Assembly (NCBI GenBank): GCA_949292785.1
Contig: CASFBK010000003.1
Location: 181,164-245,163 of the forward strand
Source of the DNA: an uncultured Eubacteriales bacterium
Lineage (GTDB): Bacteria > Bacillota > Clostridia > Lachnospirales > Lachnospiraceae
Reading direction: 5' to 3'
Length of the DNA stretch: 64,000 nt
Below, in pieces: positions 25,566 to 35,111 of this stretch (position 1 is its first letter; every line of letters starts with the position of its first letter). A program made the translations under genes and the position numbers. The notes under the pieces are model-generated. The model saw only the letters and a list, made by a program, of their open reading frames with translations. It searched no databases and was not told where the DNA came from.

Positions 25566-26549
25566 CTACTGTTTTTCTCTAGTATATGACACCACGCTCC
25601 GAAATAATGCTTCTAAATCCTCATAAGTCTCCACTTCATTTATTTTTCCACGAAGTTTTGCAGAATTTTTATAACCACTGGTATACCACGCGGCATGTTT
25701 ACGCATTTCCCGAATTCCAACCACTTCACCCTTAAACGCAATCTGCGCCCTTGCATGGCGCAGCAGCATGTCCGTTACTTCCTCCATGGAGGGCTTAGGA
25801 AGTTCTTCTCCGGTCTCCAGAGAATGAAGAATCTGACGGAAAATCCATGGATTTCCCTGTGCTCCTCTGCCAATCATAAATCCATCACAATTCGTCTGTT
25901 GCTTCATGGCTAAAGCATCCTGTGCCGTAAGAATATCCCCATTTCCAATAACCGGTATGGAAACTGCCTCTTTGACCTGCCGGATAATATCCCAATCTGC
26001 CTTTCCGGAGTAATACTGCTCTCTGGTTCTGCCATGAACCGCAACGGCTGATGCTCCTGCACTTTCTACAATCTTTGCAATCTCTACTGCATTGACATGT
26101 TCATCATCAAAGCCCTTGCGGATTTTGACGGTAACAGGTTTTTGAATGGCTTTTACAATCTGAGATACGATTTTCTCCACCAATTTAGGATTTTTCATCA
26201 ACGCAGAGCCTTCTCCGTTATTTACTACCTTTGGCACAGGACAGCCCATGTTAATATCTAAAATATCAAAGGGGCGTTCTTCTATTTTTTTCGCCATTTC
26301 ACTCATAATCTGCGGGTCAGAACCAAACAACTGAAGAGAAACAGGCCGTTCCTCTTCAGCGGTAGTCAATAGGATTTCCGTATTTTTATTGTTATAGTAA
26401 ATGCCTTTGGCGCTCACCATTTCCATGCAGATAAGGCCTGCACCCTGCTCTTTACACAACACACGAAATGGCAGGTCCGTTACTCCTGCCATGGGCGCTA
26501 ATACCAAATTATTTTCTAATGTTACATTACCTATTTTCAGTTTTTCCAT
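25566..26549 (-). CDS. dusB: tRNA-dihydrouridine synthase DusB (327 aa)
   Basis: FMN enzyme that reduces uridine to dihydrouridine in tRNA. An (alpha/beta)8 barrel with LAPMAGVTDLPFR at the start, the catalytic Cys in DINMGCPVPKV, the FMN-binding VKIRKGFDDEH, AVHGRTREQYYSG and GNGDI, and the C-terminal helical domain ending in YKNSAKLRGKIN. Length is typical. It starts five bases after coaX. The same order (coaX-dusB-greA-lysS) occurs in related Clostridia. Confidence 0.97.
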   Translation of the reverse strand: MEKLKIGNVTLENNLVLAPMAGVTDLPFRVLCKEQGAGLICMEMVSAKGIYYNNKNTEILLTTAEEERPVSLQLFGSDPQIMSEMAKKIEERPFDILDINMGCPVPKVVNNGEGSALMKNPKLVEKIVSQIVKAIQKPVTVKIRKGFDDEHVNAVEIAKIVESAGASAVAVHGRTREQYYSGKADWDIIRQVKEAVSIPVIGNGDILTAQDALAMKQQTNCDGFMIGRGAQGNPWIFRQILHSLETGEELPKPSMEEVTDMLLRHARAQIAFKGEVVGIREMRKHAAWYTSGYKNSAKLRGKINEVETYEDLEALFRSVVSYTREKQ

Positions 26550-26554
26550 ATATA

Positions 26555-27331
26555 CTATTTTCCCCGGTTCTGCTTATTATATATCAGCCGCAGTCCCTGC
26601 AATGTCAGATTGGGGTCATAAATATCAATCGCTTTCGTTTCACTGGCGATAATCTTTCCAAGACCACCGGTTGCGATTACTTTCATATGATGCCAGCCGG
26701 TTTCCTCCTTGGTTTTATTGATAATATATTCCGTCTGACCAATCTGTCCGTAAATTAATCCTGCCTGCATACTGCTAATGGTTTCTTTGGCAAGAATACT
26801 TGAGGGCTTTCGGATTTCGATTTCCGGAAGCTTCGCAGCATCTTCCCACAAGGCTTTTGCAGAAGTCCGTATGCCCGGTGCGGTCACTCCGGAAAGAAAG
26901 GCTCCGTTCTCATCCACTAAATCATAGGTGGTTCCTGTTCCAAAGTCAATCACAAACACAGGACCGCCGTATAATTCATATGCCGCAGCTGCATCCACAA
27001 TACGGTCTGCTCCTATCTGTCTTGGATTCTCTGTCGCAATGCGGATTCCTGTTTTGATTCCTGTTTCCACCACCACAGGCTGAATTCCAAAATATTTGAT
27101 AAAAGAGCTTAACAGTGAATGCATGACATTTGGCACTACGGAAGCAACGATGACATCCTGAATCTTTTCATAGTCAATACCGTTATGTTTCAACAAATCA
27201 CGAATACAGATTCCATATTCATCCGAAGTACGAAGCAGCTTTGTGGTCATACGAAAGGTTGCTTCTATTTCTTCTCCATCAAATACGCCAAATGTAATAT
27301 TGGTATTTCCAACATCTACTCCTAATAACAT
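26555..27331 (-). CDS. coaX: type III pantothenate kinase (258 aa)
   Basis: First step of coenzyme A synthesis, phosphorylating pantothenate. ASKHA-fold motifs: [18 protein letters not shown] at the N-terminus, the [19 protein letters not shown] region, [18 protein letters not shown] and [13 protein letters not shown]. Length is standard. GGAGG precedes the ATG. It follows the DUF6145 gene by four bases, in the same operon as birA. Confidence 0.97.
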   Translation of the reverse strand: MLLGVDVGNTNITFGVFDGEEIEATFRMTTKLLRTSDEYGICIRDLLKHNGIDYEKIQDVIVASVVPNVMHSLLSSFIKYFGIQPVVVETGIKTGIRIATENPRQIGADRIVDAAAAYELYGGPVFVIDFGTGTTYDLVDENGAFLSGVTAPGIRTSAKALWEDAAKLPEIEIRKPSSILAKETISSMQAGLIYGQIGQTEYIINKTKEETGWHHMKVIATGGLGKIIASETKAIDIYDPNLTLQGLRLIYNKQNRGK

Positions 27332-27335
27332 AGAC

Positions 27336-27686
27336 TTAATCCTCCAATTCCTCTTCTGTCAGTTCTTTTCCCAGAAAAAATACTTTAAAATACAGTTCCA
27401 GGGATTCTAACAGTTCCTGTTTCGTCTGTTGAAACTGCTTTATCTTCAATACGCTTCCGATATCATCATACAAAAGGTCTCCTTCATCTGCCGCCGTCTG
27501 AAAGTTCAGATTGCCTTCTTCGTCAAATACCAGAGTCAGCACACCGCCGATATCTTCCGTGTACAATACACACATAATCTTTAACTCATCCTTGATACTC
27601 TGAGGCAGCCCCTCAAACGCTTCGTTCAGATAATATTTCTGGGTATATGCGCTGGAACCGCACAATACAACTTCTTCCTGTTCCAT
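27336..27686 (-). CDS. DUF6145 family protein (116 aa)
   Basis: A small acidic cytoplasmic protein. [20 protein letters not shown], then [20 protein letters not shown] and [14 protein letters not shown] are what I remember as the DUF6145 pattern of Lachnospiraceae, where the gene also lies between birA and coaX. Function is unknown. GGAG lies seven bases before the ATG. Its constant company with cofactor genes suggests a housekeeping role, but nothing in the sequence says which. Confidence 0.75.
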   Translation of the reverse strand: MEQEEVVLCGSSAYTQKYYLNEAFEGLPQSIKDELKIMCVLYTEDIGGVLTLVFDEEGNLNFQTAADEGDLLYDDIGSVLKIKQFQQTKQELLESLELYFKVFFLGKELTEEELED

Positions 27687-27697
27687 AAAATTCTCCT

Positions 27698-28693
27698 TTA
27701 TACATATCCATAAATTCCACGAACTGATACTTCGCCGGAGGAAACCTCTGTTACTTCCCCGTCTTCCCGTTCTACCAAAAGACTGCCATGCTTGTTAATT
27801 CCCAGGGCACGCCCCTCAAATTCTCCTAATGGGTCTAAGACCTTCACTCTGCGTCCGATATTCACAAGCGTATGGTTATACTCCTCTATCAGCCCGGACA
27901 AATCCTGGGTTCGGATATATGTTTCGTAACATTCTTCAAACTGCTCTAATATCTCTTCTAATAACTGCGCTCTGGAAACCGTTCCTGTCTTTCCTGCATT
28001 CTTTAACTCTAAATCAATGGAGGTTGCTTTATCTGCCAGTTCTTCCGGGAAGGAAGTCTGATGCACATTGATTCCGGTTCCAACCACAATATGGTTGACA
28101 TAATCTATCTGCGCACTCATCTCTGTCAGTATCCCTACTACTTTTTTTCCATTTATTACAACATCATTCGGCCACTTAATCTGTGCCTTTAGTCCGGTGA
28201 TTTTGGAAATTCCTCTTGCCACCGCGATTGCCTTTACCAATGTAAGCATGGGGGCATTGGCAGGTTCAATCTCCGGTCTCAGCAGTATGGTGAAAAAAAT
28301 CCCCTGATTGTGAGGCGAGCTCCAGCTCCTTCCTCTTCTTCCTCGTCCTGCCTTCTGCATATCTGCCACTACCAAGGTTCCATGAGGCGCCCCCTCTTCT
28401 GCCTTACGCTTTGCTTCGGTATTCGTGGAATCAATTTCTTCATAATAAAAGACCTCATGCCCCAGCCATTTTGTGCGAATAAGACTTTCAATTTCCTGCT
28501 GGGACAGGACATCGGGAACGGCAGCCAGCCGATAACCCCTGTTTTGGACCGCTTCGATTTCATATCCCTTTTCCCGCAGTTGCTTTATGGCTTTCCACAC
28601 CGCAGTTCTGGAAACGCCAAGACTGTCACACAATTCCTGACCGGATACATAATCTCCGCTTTGACGTAATATTTGTAATATCTTTGTCTTCAT
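27698..28693 (-). CDS. birA: bifunctional biotin operon repressor / biotin-protein ligase (331 aa)
   Basis: Attaches biotin to carboxylase carrier proteins and, through its DNA-binding domain, can repress biotin genes. The N-terminal winged helix (LRQSGDYVSGQELCDSLGVS then RTAVWKAIKQLREKGYEI) precedes the ligase core with IDSTNTEAKRKAEEG, the adenylation loop AGRGRRGRSWSSP, IKWPNDVVINGKKVVGIL and GTGINVHQ. The small C-terminal beta domain is present. It follows argF upstream by nine bases. Confidence 0.97.
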   Translation of the reverse strand: MKTKILQILRQSGDYVSGQELCDSLGVSRTAVWKAIKQLREKGYEIEAVQNRGYRLAAVPDVLSQQEIESLIRTKWLGHEVFYYEEIDSTNTEAKRKAEEGAPHGTLVVADMQKAGRGRRGRSWSSPHNQGIFFTILLRPEIEPANAPMLTLVKAIAVARGISKITGLKAQIKWPNDVVINGKKVVGILTEMSAQIDYVNHIVVGTGINVHQTSFPEELADKATSIDLELKNAGKTGTVSRAQLLEEILEQFEECYETYIRTQDLSGLIEEYNHTLVNIGRRVKVLDPLGEFEGRALGINKHGSLLVEREDGEVTEVSSGEVSVRGIYGYV

Positions 28694-28702
28694 GCTTCTA
28701 TC

Positions 28703-29689
28703 CTATTTTAAAGTTGCATACATAATTGCCTTGATGCTATGCATACGATTTTCTGCTTCATCAAATACAACAGACTGACTGCTTTCAAATACTTCATCCG
28801 TCACTTCCATCTCTGTCAGTCCGAACTTTTCATGAATCTTTTGTCCAATACCGGTATTCAAATCATGAAATGCCGGCAGACAGTGCATAAAAATTGCCTT
28901 TTCTCCTGCATTTTCCATTACATTTTTATTTACCTGATATGGCATCAGCTCTTTGATTCGGGATTCCCATACGTCTTCCGGTTCTCCCATGGATACCCAT
29001 ACGTCTGTATAGATAACATCTGCGTCCTTCGTTCCCTCTGCCACATCTTCTGTCAGTGTAATGGTAGCGCCTGTCTCCTTTGCCACAGATTCACAATACG
29101 CTACCAGCTCTTTATCGGGAAAATAATTCTTACTGGTACAAGCCACAAAATGCATTCCCAGCTTTGCACAGGTTACCATCAGAGAATTTCCCATGTTATA
29201 ACGGGCATCTCCCATATAAACGAGCTTAATGCCCTTAAGACGTCCCAGATGCTCCCGCACGGTCAGCATATCGGCTATCATCTGGGTGGGATGGAATTCG
29301 TTGGTCAGACCGTTCCAGACCGGAACGCCTGCATACGCTGCCAGTTCTTCTACGATTTCCTGTCCAAATCCACGATATTCAATTCCATCAAACATTCTTC
29401 CTAAGACCCTTGCGGTATCTTCAATACTTTCTTTTTTTCCAATCTGAGAACCGGATGGGTCTAAATATGTCACATGCATTCCCAGATCATGAGCTGCAAC
29501 TTCAAAAGAACAGCGGGTTCTGGTGCTTGTCTTTTCAAAAATCAGCGCAATATTTTTTCCTTTTAATTCATCATGAGGAATTCCCTTTTTCTTCTTTTCC
29601 TTTAATTCTGCTGATAAATCAATCAGATATGTAATCTCTTCCGGTGTATAATCCTTTAATTTCAAAAAATGACGTCCTTTTAAGTTCAT
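28703..29689 (-). CDS. argF: ornithine carbamoyltransferase (328 aa)
   Basis: Converts ornithine and carbamoyl phosphate to citrulline. The carbamoyl-phosphate loop STRTR (residues 55-59), [12 protein letters not shown] and HCLPAFHD are all intact. The start at 29689 is preferred to the longer frame because GGAGTG lies six bases upstream and the N-terminus [19 protein letters not shown] is canonical. No other arginine genes are nearby, so it could serve biosynthesis or the deiminase pathway. A hairpin lies just upstream of its leader. Confidence 0.96.
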   Translation of the reverse strand: MNLKGRHFLKLKDYTPEEITYLIDLSAELKEKKKKGIPHDELKGKNIALIFEKTSTRTRCSFEVAAHDLGMHVTYLDPSGSQIGKKESIEDTARVLGRMFDGIEYRGFGQEIVEELAAYAGVPVWNGLTNEFHPTQMIADMLTVREHLGRLKGIKLVYMGDARYNMGNSLMVTCAKLGMHFVACTSKNYFPDKELVAYCESVAKETGATITLTEDVAEGTKDADVIYTDVWVSMGEPEDVWESRIKELMPYQVNKNVMENAGEKAIFMHCLPAFHDLNTGIGQKIHEKFGLTEMEVTDEVFESSQSVVFDEAENRMHSIKAIMYATLK

Positions 29690-29716
29690 GTCTTTCACTC
29701 CTGTTCTATGCATATG

Positions 29717-29753
29717 AGAGCGGGCTGCCCTATCTGACCCGACACCCCGCTCT
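29717..29753 (-). promoter_or_regulatory. hairpin between SPFH gene and argF
   Basis: 8-bp stem AGAGCGGG/CCCGCTCT (29717-29724, 29746-29753) enclosing 21 bases. No T-run follows on the minus strand. It may be a weak terminator for the SPFH gene or a leader structure for argF. Confidence 0.5.
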
Positions 29754-29780
29754 GTTCTTACTGAATTAATATTATCTCTT

Positions 29781-30710
29781 TTATTTATCCTCTTTGGCAA
29801 CCTCTGTAATGGATTTTACCAAGCCTGCCATTCCCTGAATCTCAGACGGTACAATAATCTTGGTTGCTTTTCCATCTGCCGCCTTTGCAAATGCCTCTAA
29901 GCTCTTTAACTGAAGCACTGCGCTGTCCGGCTCTGCTTCTTTCAGGTAACGAAGTCCATCTGCATTTGCCTGCTGAATCTTTAAGATTGCTTCTGCCTGA
30001 CCTTCTGCCTCGCGGACTGTTGCCTCTTTCTTTGCCTCTGCGCGAAGGATTGCTGCCTGCTTCTCTGCTTCTGCATCTAAGATGGCAGACTCTTTCTTAC
30101 CCTGTGCCACAAGAATGGTGGCTGTCTTCTCACCTTCGGCTCTTGTTACTGCCTCACGACGTTCACGCTCAGCCTTCATCTGCTTCTCCATGGCATCCTG
30201 GATTGCCTGTGGCGGAATGATATTCTTCAATTCCACACGGTTTACCTTAATTCCCCATGGGTCTGTTGCAACGTCTAAGGACGCTCTCATCTTGGTATTA
30301 ATCGTCTCTCTGGACGTAAGTGTTTCGTCCAATTCCATGTCACCGATAATGTTACGAAGCGTGGTGGCTGTTAAGTTCTCGATTGCCATAATCGGATTCT
30401 CTACACCGTAAGCAAACAGCTTCGGGTCTGTAATCTGGAAAAATACTACCGTATCAATCCGCATGGTTACGTTATCCTTAGTGATAACCGGCTGTGGTGC
30501 GAAGTCTACTACCTGTTCCTTTAAAAGCACGCGCTTTGCTACACGGTCAATAAATGGAACTTTAAAATGAATTCCAACGCCCCAGGTTCCTAAATATCCG
30601 CCCAGACGCTCAATAACCAGCGCATGTGCCTGTGGTACTACCTTGATACAGGATGCTATCAGCACCAATATCAGCACCACTAAAATAATAAGTCCAATGA
30701 TTAATTCCAT
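29781..30710 (-). CDS. SPFH/Band 7 membrane protein, slipin type (309 aa)
   Basis: A single N-terminal membrane anchor ([18 protein letters not shown]) is followed by an SPFH domain ([20 protein letters not shown] to about residue 180) and an Ala/Glu-rich coiled coil ([20 protein letters not shown] onwards). This matches stomatin/QmcA-like scaffold proteins of membrane microdomains. The partner NfeD protein is encoded 21 bases upstream, the classic pairing. GGAGG precedes the ATG. Confidence 0.93.
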   Translation of the reverse strand: MELIIGLIILVVLILVLIASCIKVVPQAHALVIERLGGYLGTWGVGIHFKVPFIDRVAKRVLLKEQVVDFAPQPVITKDNVTMRIDTVVFFQITDPKLFAYGVENPIMAIENLTATTLRNIIGDMELDETLTSRETINTKMRASLDVATDPWGIKVNRVELKNIIPPQAIQDAMEKQMKAERERREAVTRAEGEKTATILVAQGKKESAILDAEAEKQAAILRAEAKKEATVREAEGQAEAILKIQQANADGLRYLKEAEPDSAVLQLKSLEAFAKAADGKATKIIVPSEIQGMAGLVKSITEVAKEDK

Positions 30711-30731
30711 ATTAAAATCCTCCGTTTTATA

Positions 30732-31190
30732 TTATTCTTGTTCCTTTGTTACGGTTTTTTCTTCTTTTTTCGCCTTTACAATCAGCTTTACTCCCTTGAT
30801 GTCTACAATCTCTACTACTGTGCCCTTTGCAATGACAGTGTCATCTGCCGACCTTGCGGTCCACTCCTGACCGTTTACGCTCGCCATCCCCTCTGCCTTT
30901 AAATTATTAATATCCTCAAGCACGATAGCACTCTTTCCAATCAGACTCTCTGCATTGGTACGAATCCGGTCCTTATTTACAAATTTCACCGCAAAAGGTC
31001 TTGTAAATGCAAGAAGCAGGAATGATACTACGAAAAATAATACAATCTGAACCGGCAGTCCTGCACCGAAAAGACTGGCAAAAAAAGCAACCAGCGCTCC
31101 ACCTGCAAACCAGATTGTAGTAAGCCCTAAAGTTATAATCTCAATAATTGCCATTACAACGACAATCACCAGCCAGAAAAGCCCTTCCAT
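30732..31190 (-). CDS. NfeD family membrane protein (152 aa)
   Basis: Two to three transmembrane segments (LFWLVIVVVMAIIEIITLGL, then VQIVLFFVVSFLLLAF) precede a C-terminal OB-fold domain (LIGKSAIVLEDINNLKAEGM, VNGQEWTARS, then IVDIKGVKLIVK). This is the short NfeD form without a protease domain. It works with the SPFH protein encoded next, in membrane organisation. AAAGGAGG lies before the ATG and a sigma-A-like promoter upstream. Confidence 0.93.
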   Translation of the reverse strand: MEGLFWLVIVVVMAIIEIITLGLTTIWFAGGALVAFFASLFGAGLPVQIVLFFVVSFLLLAFTRPFAVKFVNKDRIRTNAESLIGKSAIVLEDINNLKAEGMASVNGQEWTARSADDTVIAKGTVVEIVDIKGVKLIVKAKKEEKTVTKEQE

Positions 31191-31225
31191 AACTTGCCCC
31201 TCCTTTGAATTTTTTTATTTCTTCC

Positions 31226-31254
31226 ATATTACTATACTTTTTCCAAGATTACAA
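31226..31254 (-). promoter_or_regulatory. sigma-A-type promoter of nfeD-SPFH genes
   Basis: Minus strand TTGTAA (31249-31254), 17 bases, TAATAT (31226-31231). Reasonable matches and correct spacing about 35 bases before the nfeD ATG. Confidence 0.5.
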
Positions 31255-31278
31255 TATTTAATACAGAACAAAAAACGT

Positions 31279-31313
31279 AAAAAAGCAGCCCTATCCAAGA
31301 TAGAACTGCTTTT
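31279..31313 (-). terminator. intrinsic terminator of SleB-type hydrolase gene
   Basis: AAAAGCAG/CTGCTTTT outer stem with an inner TATC/GATA stem; T-run on the minus strand. It lies 17 bases after the hydrolase stop codon. Confidence 0.8.
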
Positions 31314-31329
31314 GATTCTTTTTTCTTTC

Positions 31330-32532
31330 CTAGAAAAATACATGATTTCCGATTACAATTCCTGCCTGTCCGGAAGCGGCATTTTTGAAGTTCTTTGCTC
31401 CATTAACATTATCTGCTCCATTAATGGCCTCCTGCGCTGCCTGAAGACAACTGCTGCGAACTCCACTGCTTAATACACGTTCCAGTTTGCCATTGCCTGC
31501 CGGAGAGAATTGTCCCCGCTGATAAATAACACCGGAAATACTTCCTGCATAGCCTGCGCGCAAACGATTCATTACAACTGCACCTACTGCCAGCTGTCCT
31601 TCGTATCCTTCGCTTCCGGCTTCGCACTGAATTAACGCTCCAAGAAGTGTCACATCATCATAAGATGCTGCAACTGCATCTCTCTGCTGTACTCCTGCGG
31701 ATGCCTGCTGCTGTGCTGCTTTTTCCTTTGCAGCCTTTTCTGCTTCTGCTGCCGCAATGGCTGCTCTTTCTTCTTCTATAGATATTGCTTTGCCAAGCTC
31801 TAACTCTACGTTTACAAATTCTGCACTGACATAGCCTGTCTTATCATTACATTTTACTGCCACCCAGCCTTCTACCGGCTGCGCTTCTTTGTCTACCTTT
31901 AACTTGCCGCCTTCTTCCATTACGGTTAAAATTTCAACACCGTCTGCTGCGGATGCTTCTGCACGTACTCTTACGCCGCCGCTTGCTGCAATGGCATATG
32001 TGGTGCCCTGCTGATTGGCAAGATTTTCTGCATCAAATCCTGTTACACAAAATTCATTCTTTACATATCCTTCCACGCTTCCGGAACTAATCTTTGTCCA
32101 GACATCGCCGCGTTCTACGATATCGGCAACTGCTCCCTTGTGAATCTTTCCTACCAATTCTGCATCATCCGATGCTTCTGCACGAATATTTAAGTAGTCA
32201 TCTACATTCGGCATAAGCTTTGCTGCCCACGGAGATACCTCCTGGCTTACCATCTTCGTCGGACTTTCCACGCCTATATTGTTCTGTTCGTCTGTCACCG
32301 CTTCTGCTGCTTCTCCTGTTTCGAGCGCTTCTGCCGCTTCCGCTACCAGACCAACCTCTGTTCTTTCTTTGGTTGCTACTTCTGTTTCCTCATTGGTTTC
32401 TTCTGTAAATTCTATTTCCGGTCTCTGGTCAGCTGCCTGCGCAGATACATTTGTACCAGCCACCGCTGAAAAAGCAACGGTAAGCGCAAATGCCACAACG
32501 ATTCCGCTTTCTATAACCTTCTTGAATTTCAT
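31330..32532 (-). CDS. secreted cell wall hydrolase: two SH3 domains plus SleB-type hydrolase (400 aa)
   Basis: A Sec signal peptide (VVAFALTVAFSAVAGTNVSA) is followed by an acidic linker, SH3-like domain 1 (about 110-165, YLNIRAEASDDAELVGKIHK), SH3-like domain 2 (about 180-245, GVRVRAEASAADGVEILT) and an Ala/Lys coiled linker. A C-terminal hydrolase_2 domain (about 290-400) follows, with LLGALIQCEAGSEGYEGQLA, VGAVVMNRLRAGY and QFSPAGNGKLE. This domain is the lytic transglycosylase of SleB/CwlJ. The SH3 domains suggest a vegetative wall enzyme rather than a germination enzyme. A WalR-like box lies upstream. AGGAGG precedes the ATG. Confidence 0.92.
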   Translation of the reverse strand: MKFKKVIESGIVVAFALTVAFSAVAGTNVSAQAADQRPEIEFTEETNEETEVATKERTEVGLVAEAAEALETGEAAEAVTDEQNNIGVESPTKMVSQEVSPWAAKLMPNVDDYLNIRAEASDDAELVGKIHKGAVADIVERGDVWTKISSGSVEGYVKNEFCVTGFDAENLANQQGTTYAIAASGGVRVRAEASAADGVEILTVMEEGGKLKVDKEAQPVEGWVAVKCNDKTGYVSAEFVNVELELGKAISIEEERAAIAAAEAEKAAKEKAAQQQASAGVQQRDAVAASYDDVTLLGALIQCEAGSEGYEGQLAVGAVVMNRLRAGYAGSISGVIYQRGQFSPAGNGKLERVLSSGVRSSCLQAAQEAINGADNVNGAKNFKNAASGQAGIVIGNHVFF

Positions 32533-32609
32533 ATTAACCTCCTGAATTGCAGTAACAAATTTTATTACATTTTTTATTATATTATTTTATGCAAATTTGT
32601 TACAATTAT

Positions 32610-32626
32610 TACAAACCTGTTACAAT
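32610..32626 (-). promoter_or_regulatory. WalR (YycF)-like binding box
   Basis: On the minus strand TGTAAC-N5-TGTAAT (32621-32626 and 32610-32615) fits the WalR consensus TGTWAH-N5-TGTWAH exactly. A third TGTAAC follows at 32601-32606. It lies about 80 bases before a cell wall hydrolase gene, the usual WalR target type. Binding is inferred. Confidence 0.6.
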
Positions 32627-32747
32627 ATAGCAAAATTTTTGTAATCTGTCAAGTTTTTGAAAATGTTCACTACTTTCTTTTTTTTATTTTACCCATTTCT
32701 TTTGTTACTTTTCACCATTTTATTCGTTTTTATTTCAATCCTTTTTA

Positions 32748-32776
32748 TTGCATTCAACGAAATATAATGATATAAT
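32748..32776 (+). promoter_or_regulatory. sigma-A promoter of chemoreceptor gene
   Basis: TTGCAT (32748-32753), 17 bases, TATAAT (32771-32776). The -10 box is perfect. It overlaps the first ATG of the long open frame, which therefore cannot be the translation start. This chemoreceptor is not under the sigma-28-type promoter seen elsewhere in the window. Confidence 0.82.
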
Positions 32777-32810
32777 ATCTGAAAAGCATGTGTACGAAGG
32801 AGGAATTCTT

Positions 32811-34559
32811 GTGAGTAATATAAAAAAACCGAAAGAAAAGAAAGAGAAAAAGGAGAAAAAAAGCCAGCAGCGTAATAAGGCAGGATTTTTTTCTTCTATT
32901 AAATCAAAAATCGGAATGCTTTTAATGGGATGCACACTTCTTGGCATTGTACTGAGTCTTTCCATTGTTATTCCGTCTGTTAGTTCTAATACCAGTACCT
33001 TGACTCAGAATTATATGAAAGATATGACTTCTGCTTATGGTAATATTCTGGATCAGAACATTAACATCTCTGTCATGTATTTGTATGCAGACCGTTTAGA
33101 GAATCTGCTTGGCGGTGTCGGAATCGAGGGAATGGATAGCAGTTATTTCTATGTAGTAGCTTCGGACGGAACGATGCTCTACCATCCCACTACAGAAAAA
33201 ATCGGCAAACCGGTAGAAAATGATATTATTCTGGGTGTTGTTGATGAGATTGCAGCGGGCAATATCCCGGAACTTACCTTAGAAGAATATGATTATCATG
33301 GTGTAAAAAAATATTCCTCTTATTACGTGGCCGGAGAAGGAAAGGCTATTCTTGTTCTTACCGTGGACAGGGATGAAATCATGGAAACTGTAAATAAAGC
33401 CTTTTATATTGCTGTAGGTGCCGGTATCATTATTATTATATTACTTGGAATTATCGGATATATCATTACCGCAAGATTGACACATCCTATTTTACAGATT
33501 ACTACCATTATTAATCATTTGGCAGATATGGACTTCCGCGAGGATTCTAAAACCAAAAAAATCAGCAAGAGAAAAGATGAATGTGGTATTATGGCAAGAT
33601 CCATTATAACGCTCCGCCAATCTTTGGTAGATGTTATAACGGATATTAAGAACCAAAGCGCTTTACTTTATGAAACTTCTGCCCAATTAACCGGAAGCGC
33701 TTCCACCACAAGCGGAACCGTACAGAATGTAGAACAGGCTGTTTCTGAAATTGCCTCCGGCGCTACCAGTCAGGCACAGGAAACTCAGAAGGCAACAGAA
33801 GATATCGTGCTGATGGGCACCATGGTGGAAGACACCAACAGTCAGGTGTCTGCACTTCATAATGCCGCTGATGCCATCAAGGTGTCAAGTGATACTGCTA
33901 ACACCACACTTCAGGAGTTGGATTCTATTAATAAGAAAGCCATTGATTCTATCAATGTTATTTACGAACAGACACATACTACCAACGAATCGGCTATGAA
34001 GATTAAAGAAGCAACCACATTGATTTCCTCTATTGCTGATGAAACGAATCTGCTTTCCTTAAATGCTTCTATTGAAGCAGCAAGAGCCGGAGAAGCCGGA
34101 CGCGGATTTGCAGTTGTCGCTTCTCAGATTCAGAAGCTTGCAGAACAATCCAATGACTCTGCAAGACAGATTGATGAAATTATCTATACTTTATTAGATG
34201 ATTCCGAAAAGGCCGTAAAGACCATGGAAGAAGTAAAAAGCATTATGGAACAGCAAAGCGAAAATGTTTCCAAAGCCGGCATGGTATTCTCTCAGGTAGA
34301 AATCGGAATTACCGACTCTATTGCCGGTATCGGAGAAATTGCTGACCGCACCGACAGATTGAATTCTACCAGAACAAATATCGTAGATGTAGTTCAAAAT
34401 CTTACTGCGATTGCACAGGAAAATGCAGCAAGCACAGAAGAGACTTCTGCCGCTGTAATTGAAGTAGCAAATGTAATGCAGGAAATTTCGGACCACGCTG
34501 TGGAATTACAGGACATTGCTTCCACCCTGGAAAAGAATATCAATATCTTCAAGATTTAA
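32811..34559 (+). CDS. methyl-accepting chemotaxis protein (582 aa)
   Basis: Membrane chemoreceptor. TM1 about residues 34-56, an extracellular Cache-like sensor of about 140 residues ([20 protein letters not shown]), TM2 about 198-219, HAMP about 220-275, then the coiled-coil signalling domain. The CheA/CheW-binding tip [20 protein letters not shown] and [14 protein letters not shown] are intact. The N-terminus is unusually basic ([19 protein letters not shown]). The GTG at 32811 is the start: AAGGAGG lies seven bases upstream and the earlier ATG sits in the promoter. The ligand cannot be read from the sequence. Confidence 0.95.
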   Translation: MSNIKKPKEKKEKKEKKSQQRNKAGFFSSIKSKIGMLLMGCTLLGIVLSLSIVIPSVSSNTSTLTQNYMKDMTSAYGNILDQNINISVMYLYADRLENLLGGVGIEGMDSSYFYVVASDGTMLYHPTTEKIGKPVENDIILGVVDEIAAGNIPELTLEEYDYHGVKKYSSYYVAGEGKAILVLTVDRDEIMETVNKAFYIAVGAGIIIIILLGIIGYIITARLTHPILQITTIINHLADMDFREDSKTKKISKRKDECGIMARSIITLRQSLVDVITDIKNQSALLYETSAQLTGSASTTSGTVQNVEQAVSEIASGATSQAQETQKATEDIVLMGTMVEDTNSQVSALHNAADAIKVSSDTANTTLQELDSINKKAIDSINVIYEQTHTTNESAMKIKEATTLISSIADETNLLSLNASIEAARAGEAGRGFAVVASQIQKLAEQSNDSARQIDEIIYTLLDDSEKAVKTMEEVKSIMEQQSENVSKAGMVFSQVEIGITDSIAGIGEIADRTDRLNSTRTNIVDVVQNLTAIAQENAASTEETSAAVIEVANVMQEISDHAVELQDIASTLEKNINIFKI

Positions 34560-34571
34560 TCTTCAAATACA

Positions 34572-34611
34572 AAATAGAAGCTGTACATGATATCATGTAC
34601 AGCTTCTATTT
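34572..34611. terminator. convergent terminator, 40-base perfect palindrome
   Basis: Two 20-base arms (34572-34591 and 34592-34611, core GCTGTACATGAT) are perfect inverted copies with no spacer. The site sits between the chemoreceptor stop and the converging small membrane protein gene. T-rich sequence follows on both strands. Confidence 0.85.
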
Positions 34612-34617
34612 GCTTAT

Positions 34618-34932
34618 TTAAGAGAAATATTCCTGTAATACTGCATTGAAAATCTGCTCATCCTCTTCCTGTTTTTTCAATGCTTCTATCTTCGCTCTTA
34701 TTTCCTCTTCCTTTTCCATATGCTGCTCGTTATCTGATTCCTCTTCTTCCGTAAGAATCACATCGAAATACGCCTGCATATTCGCCGTAATACTTTTCAA
34801 GCTTGTGTTTAATTTCTTTATCTGTTTTAAAATCCCTATCAGCAGACACAGCATCGCTATTCCAAGCACTGCCTCTAAACCGATTATCGCTATCTCTCCG
34901 TAATTTTGCAGTATCTCTGTTACTGTATTCAT
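34618..34932 (-). CDS. small membrane protein of unknown function (104 aa)
   Basis: Not recognised. An N-terminal transmembrane helix (AIIGLEAVLGIAMLCLLIGI) is followed by a cytoplasmic charged coiled coil (LKKQEEDEQIFNAVLQEYFS at the end). AAAGGAGG lies before the ATG, so it is well expressed by signal. It converges on the chemoreceptor gene and is divergent from murG. Confidence 0.75.
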   Translation of the reverse strand: MNTVTEILQNYGEIAIIGLEAVLGIAMLCLLIGILKQIKKLNTSLKSITANMQAYFDVILTEEEESDNEQHMEKEEEIRAKIEALKKQEEDEQIFNAVLQEYFS

Positions 34933-35042
34933 AATCCTGCCTCCTTTTCTTCTTTTATTATAATGAAGTTTTCAACATTTGGAAAGTAGGACAACCCCAC
35001 TTTTCATCGCATGTTTCGGGCTTTTTCGACGACATGTTTCCC

Positions 35043-35070
35043 TTGACTTTTTTATATAGGAGTATAAAAT
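35043..35070 (+). promoter_or_regulatory. sigma-A promoter of murG
   Basis: TTGACT (35043-35048), 16 bases, TAAAAT (35065-35070), about 40 bases before the murG ATG. Confidence 0.65.
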
Positions 35071-35111
35071 AATGAGTAATGATACTTTGAAAAATAACTT
35101 TGGAGGTTCTA

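Noticed and set aside
28739-29404. 221-codon plus-strand frame opposite argF
   Set aside because: Antisense to a fully conserved enzyme gene and rich in Cys, His and Ile as expected of a shadow.
29717-29753. Hairpin before argF as an intrinsic terminator
   Set aside because: No T-run on the relevant strand and a 21-base loop; listed only as a structure.
32748-32810. Earlier ATG for the chemoreceptor
   Set aside because: It lies within the -35 to -10 promoter, so it cannot be in the mRNA; GTG at 32811 has a perfect SD.
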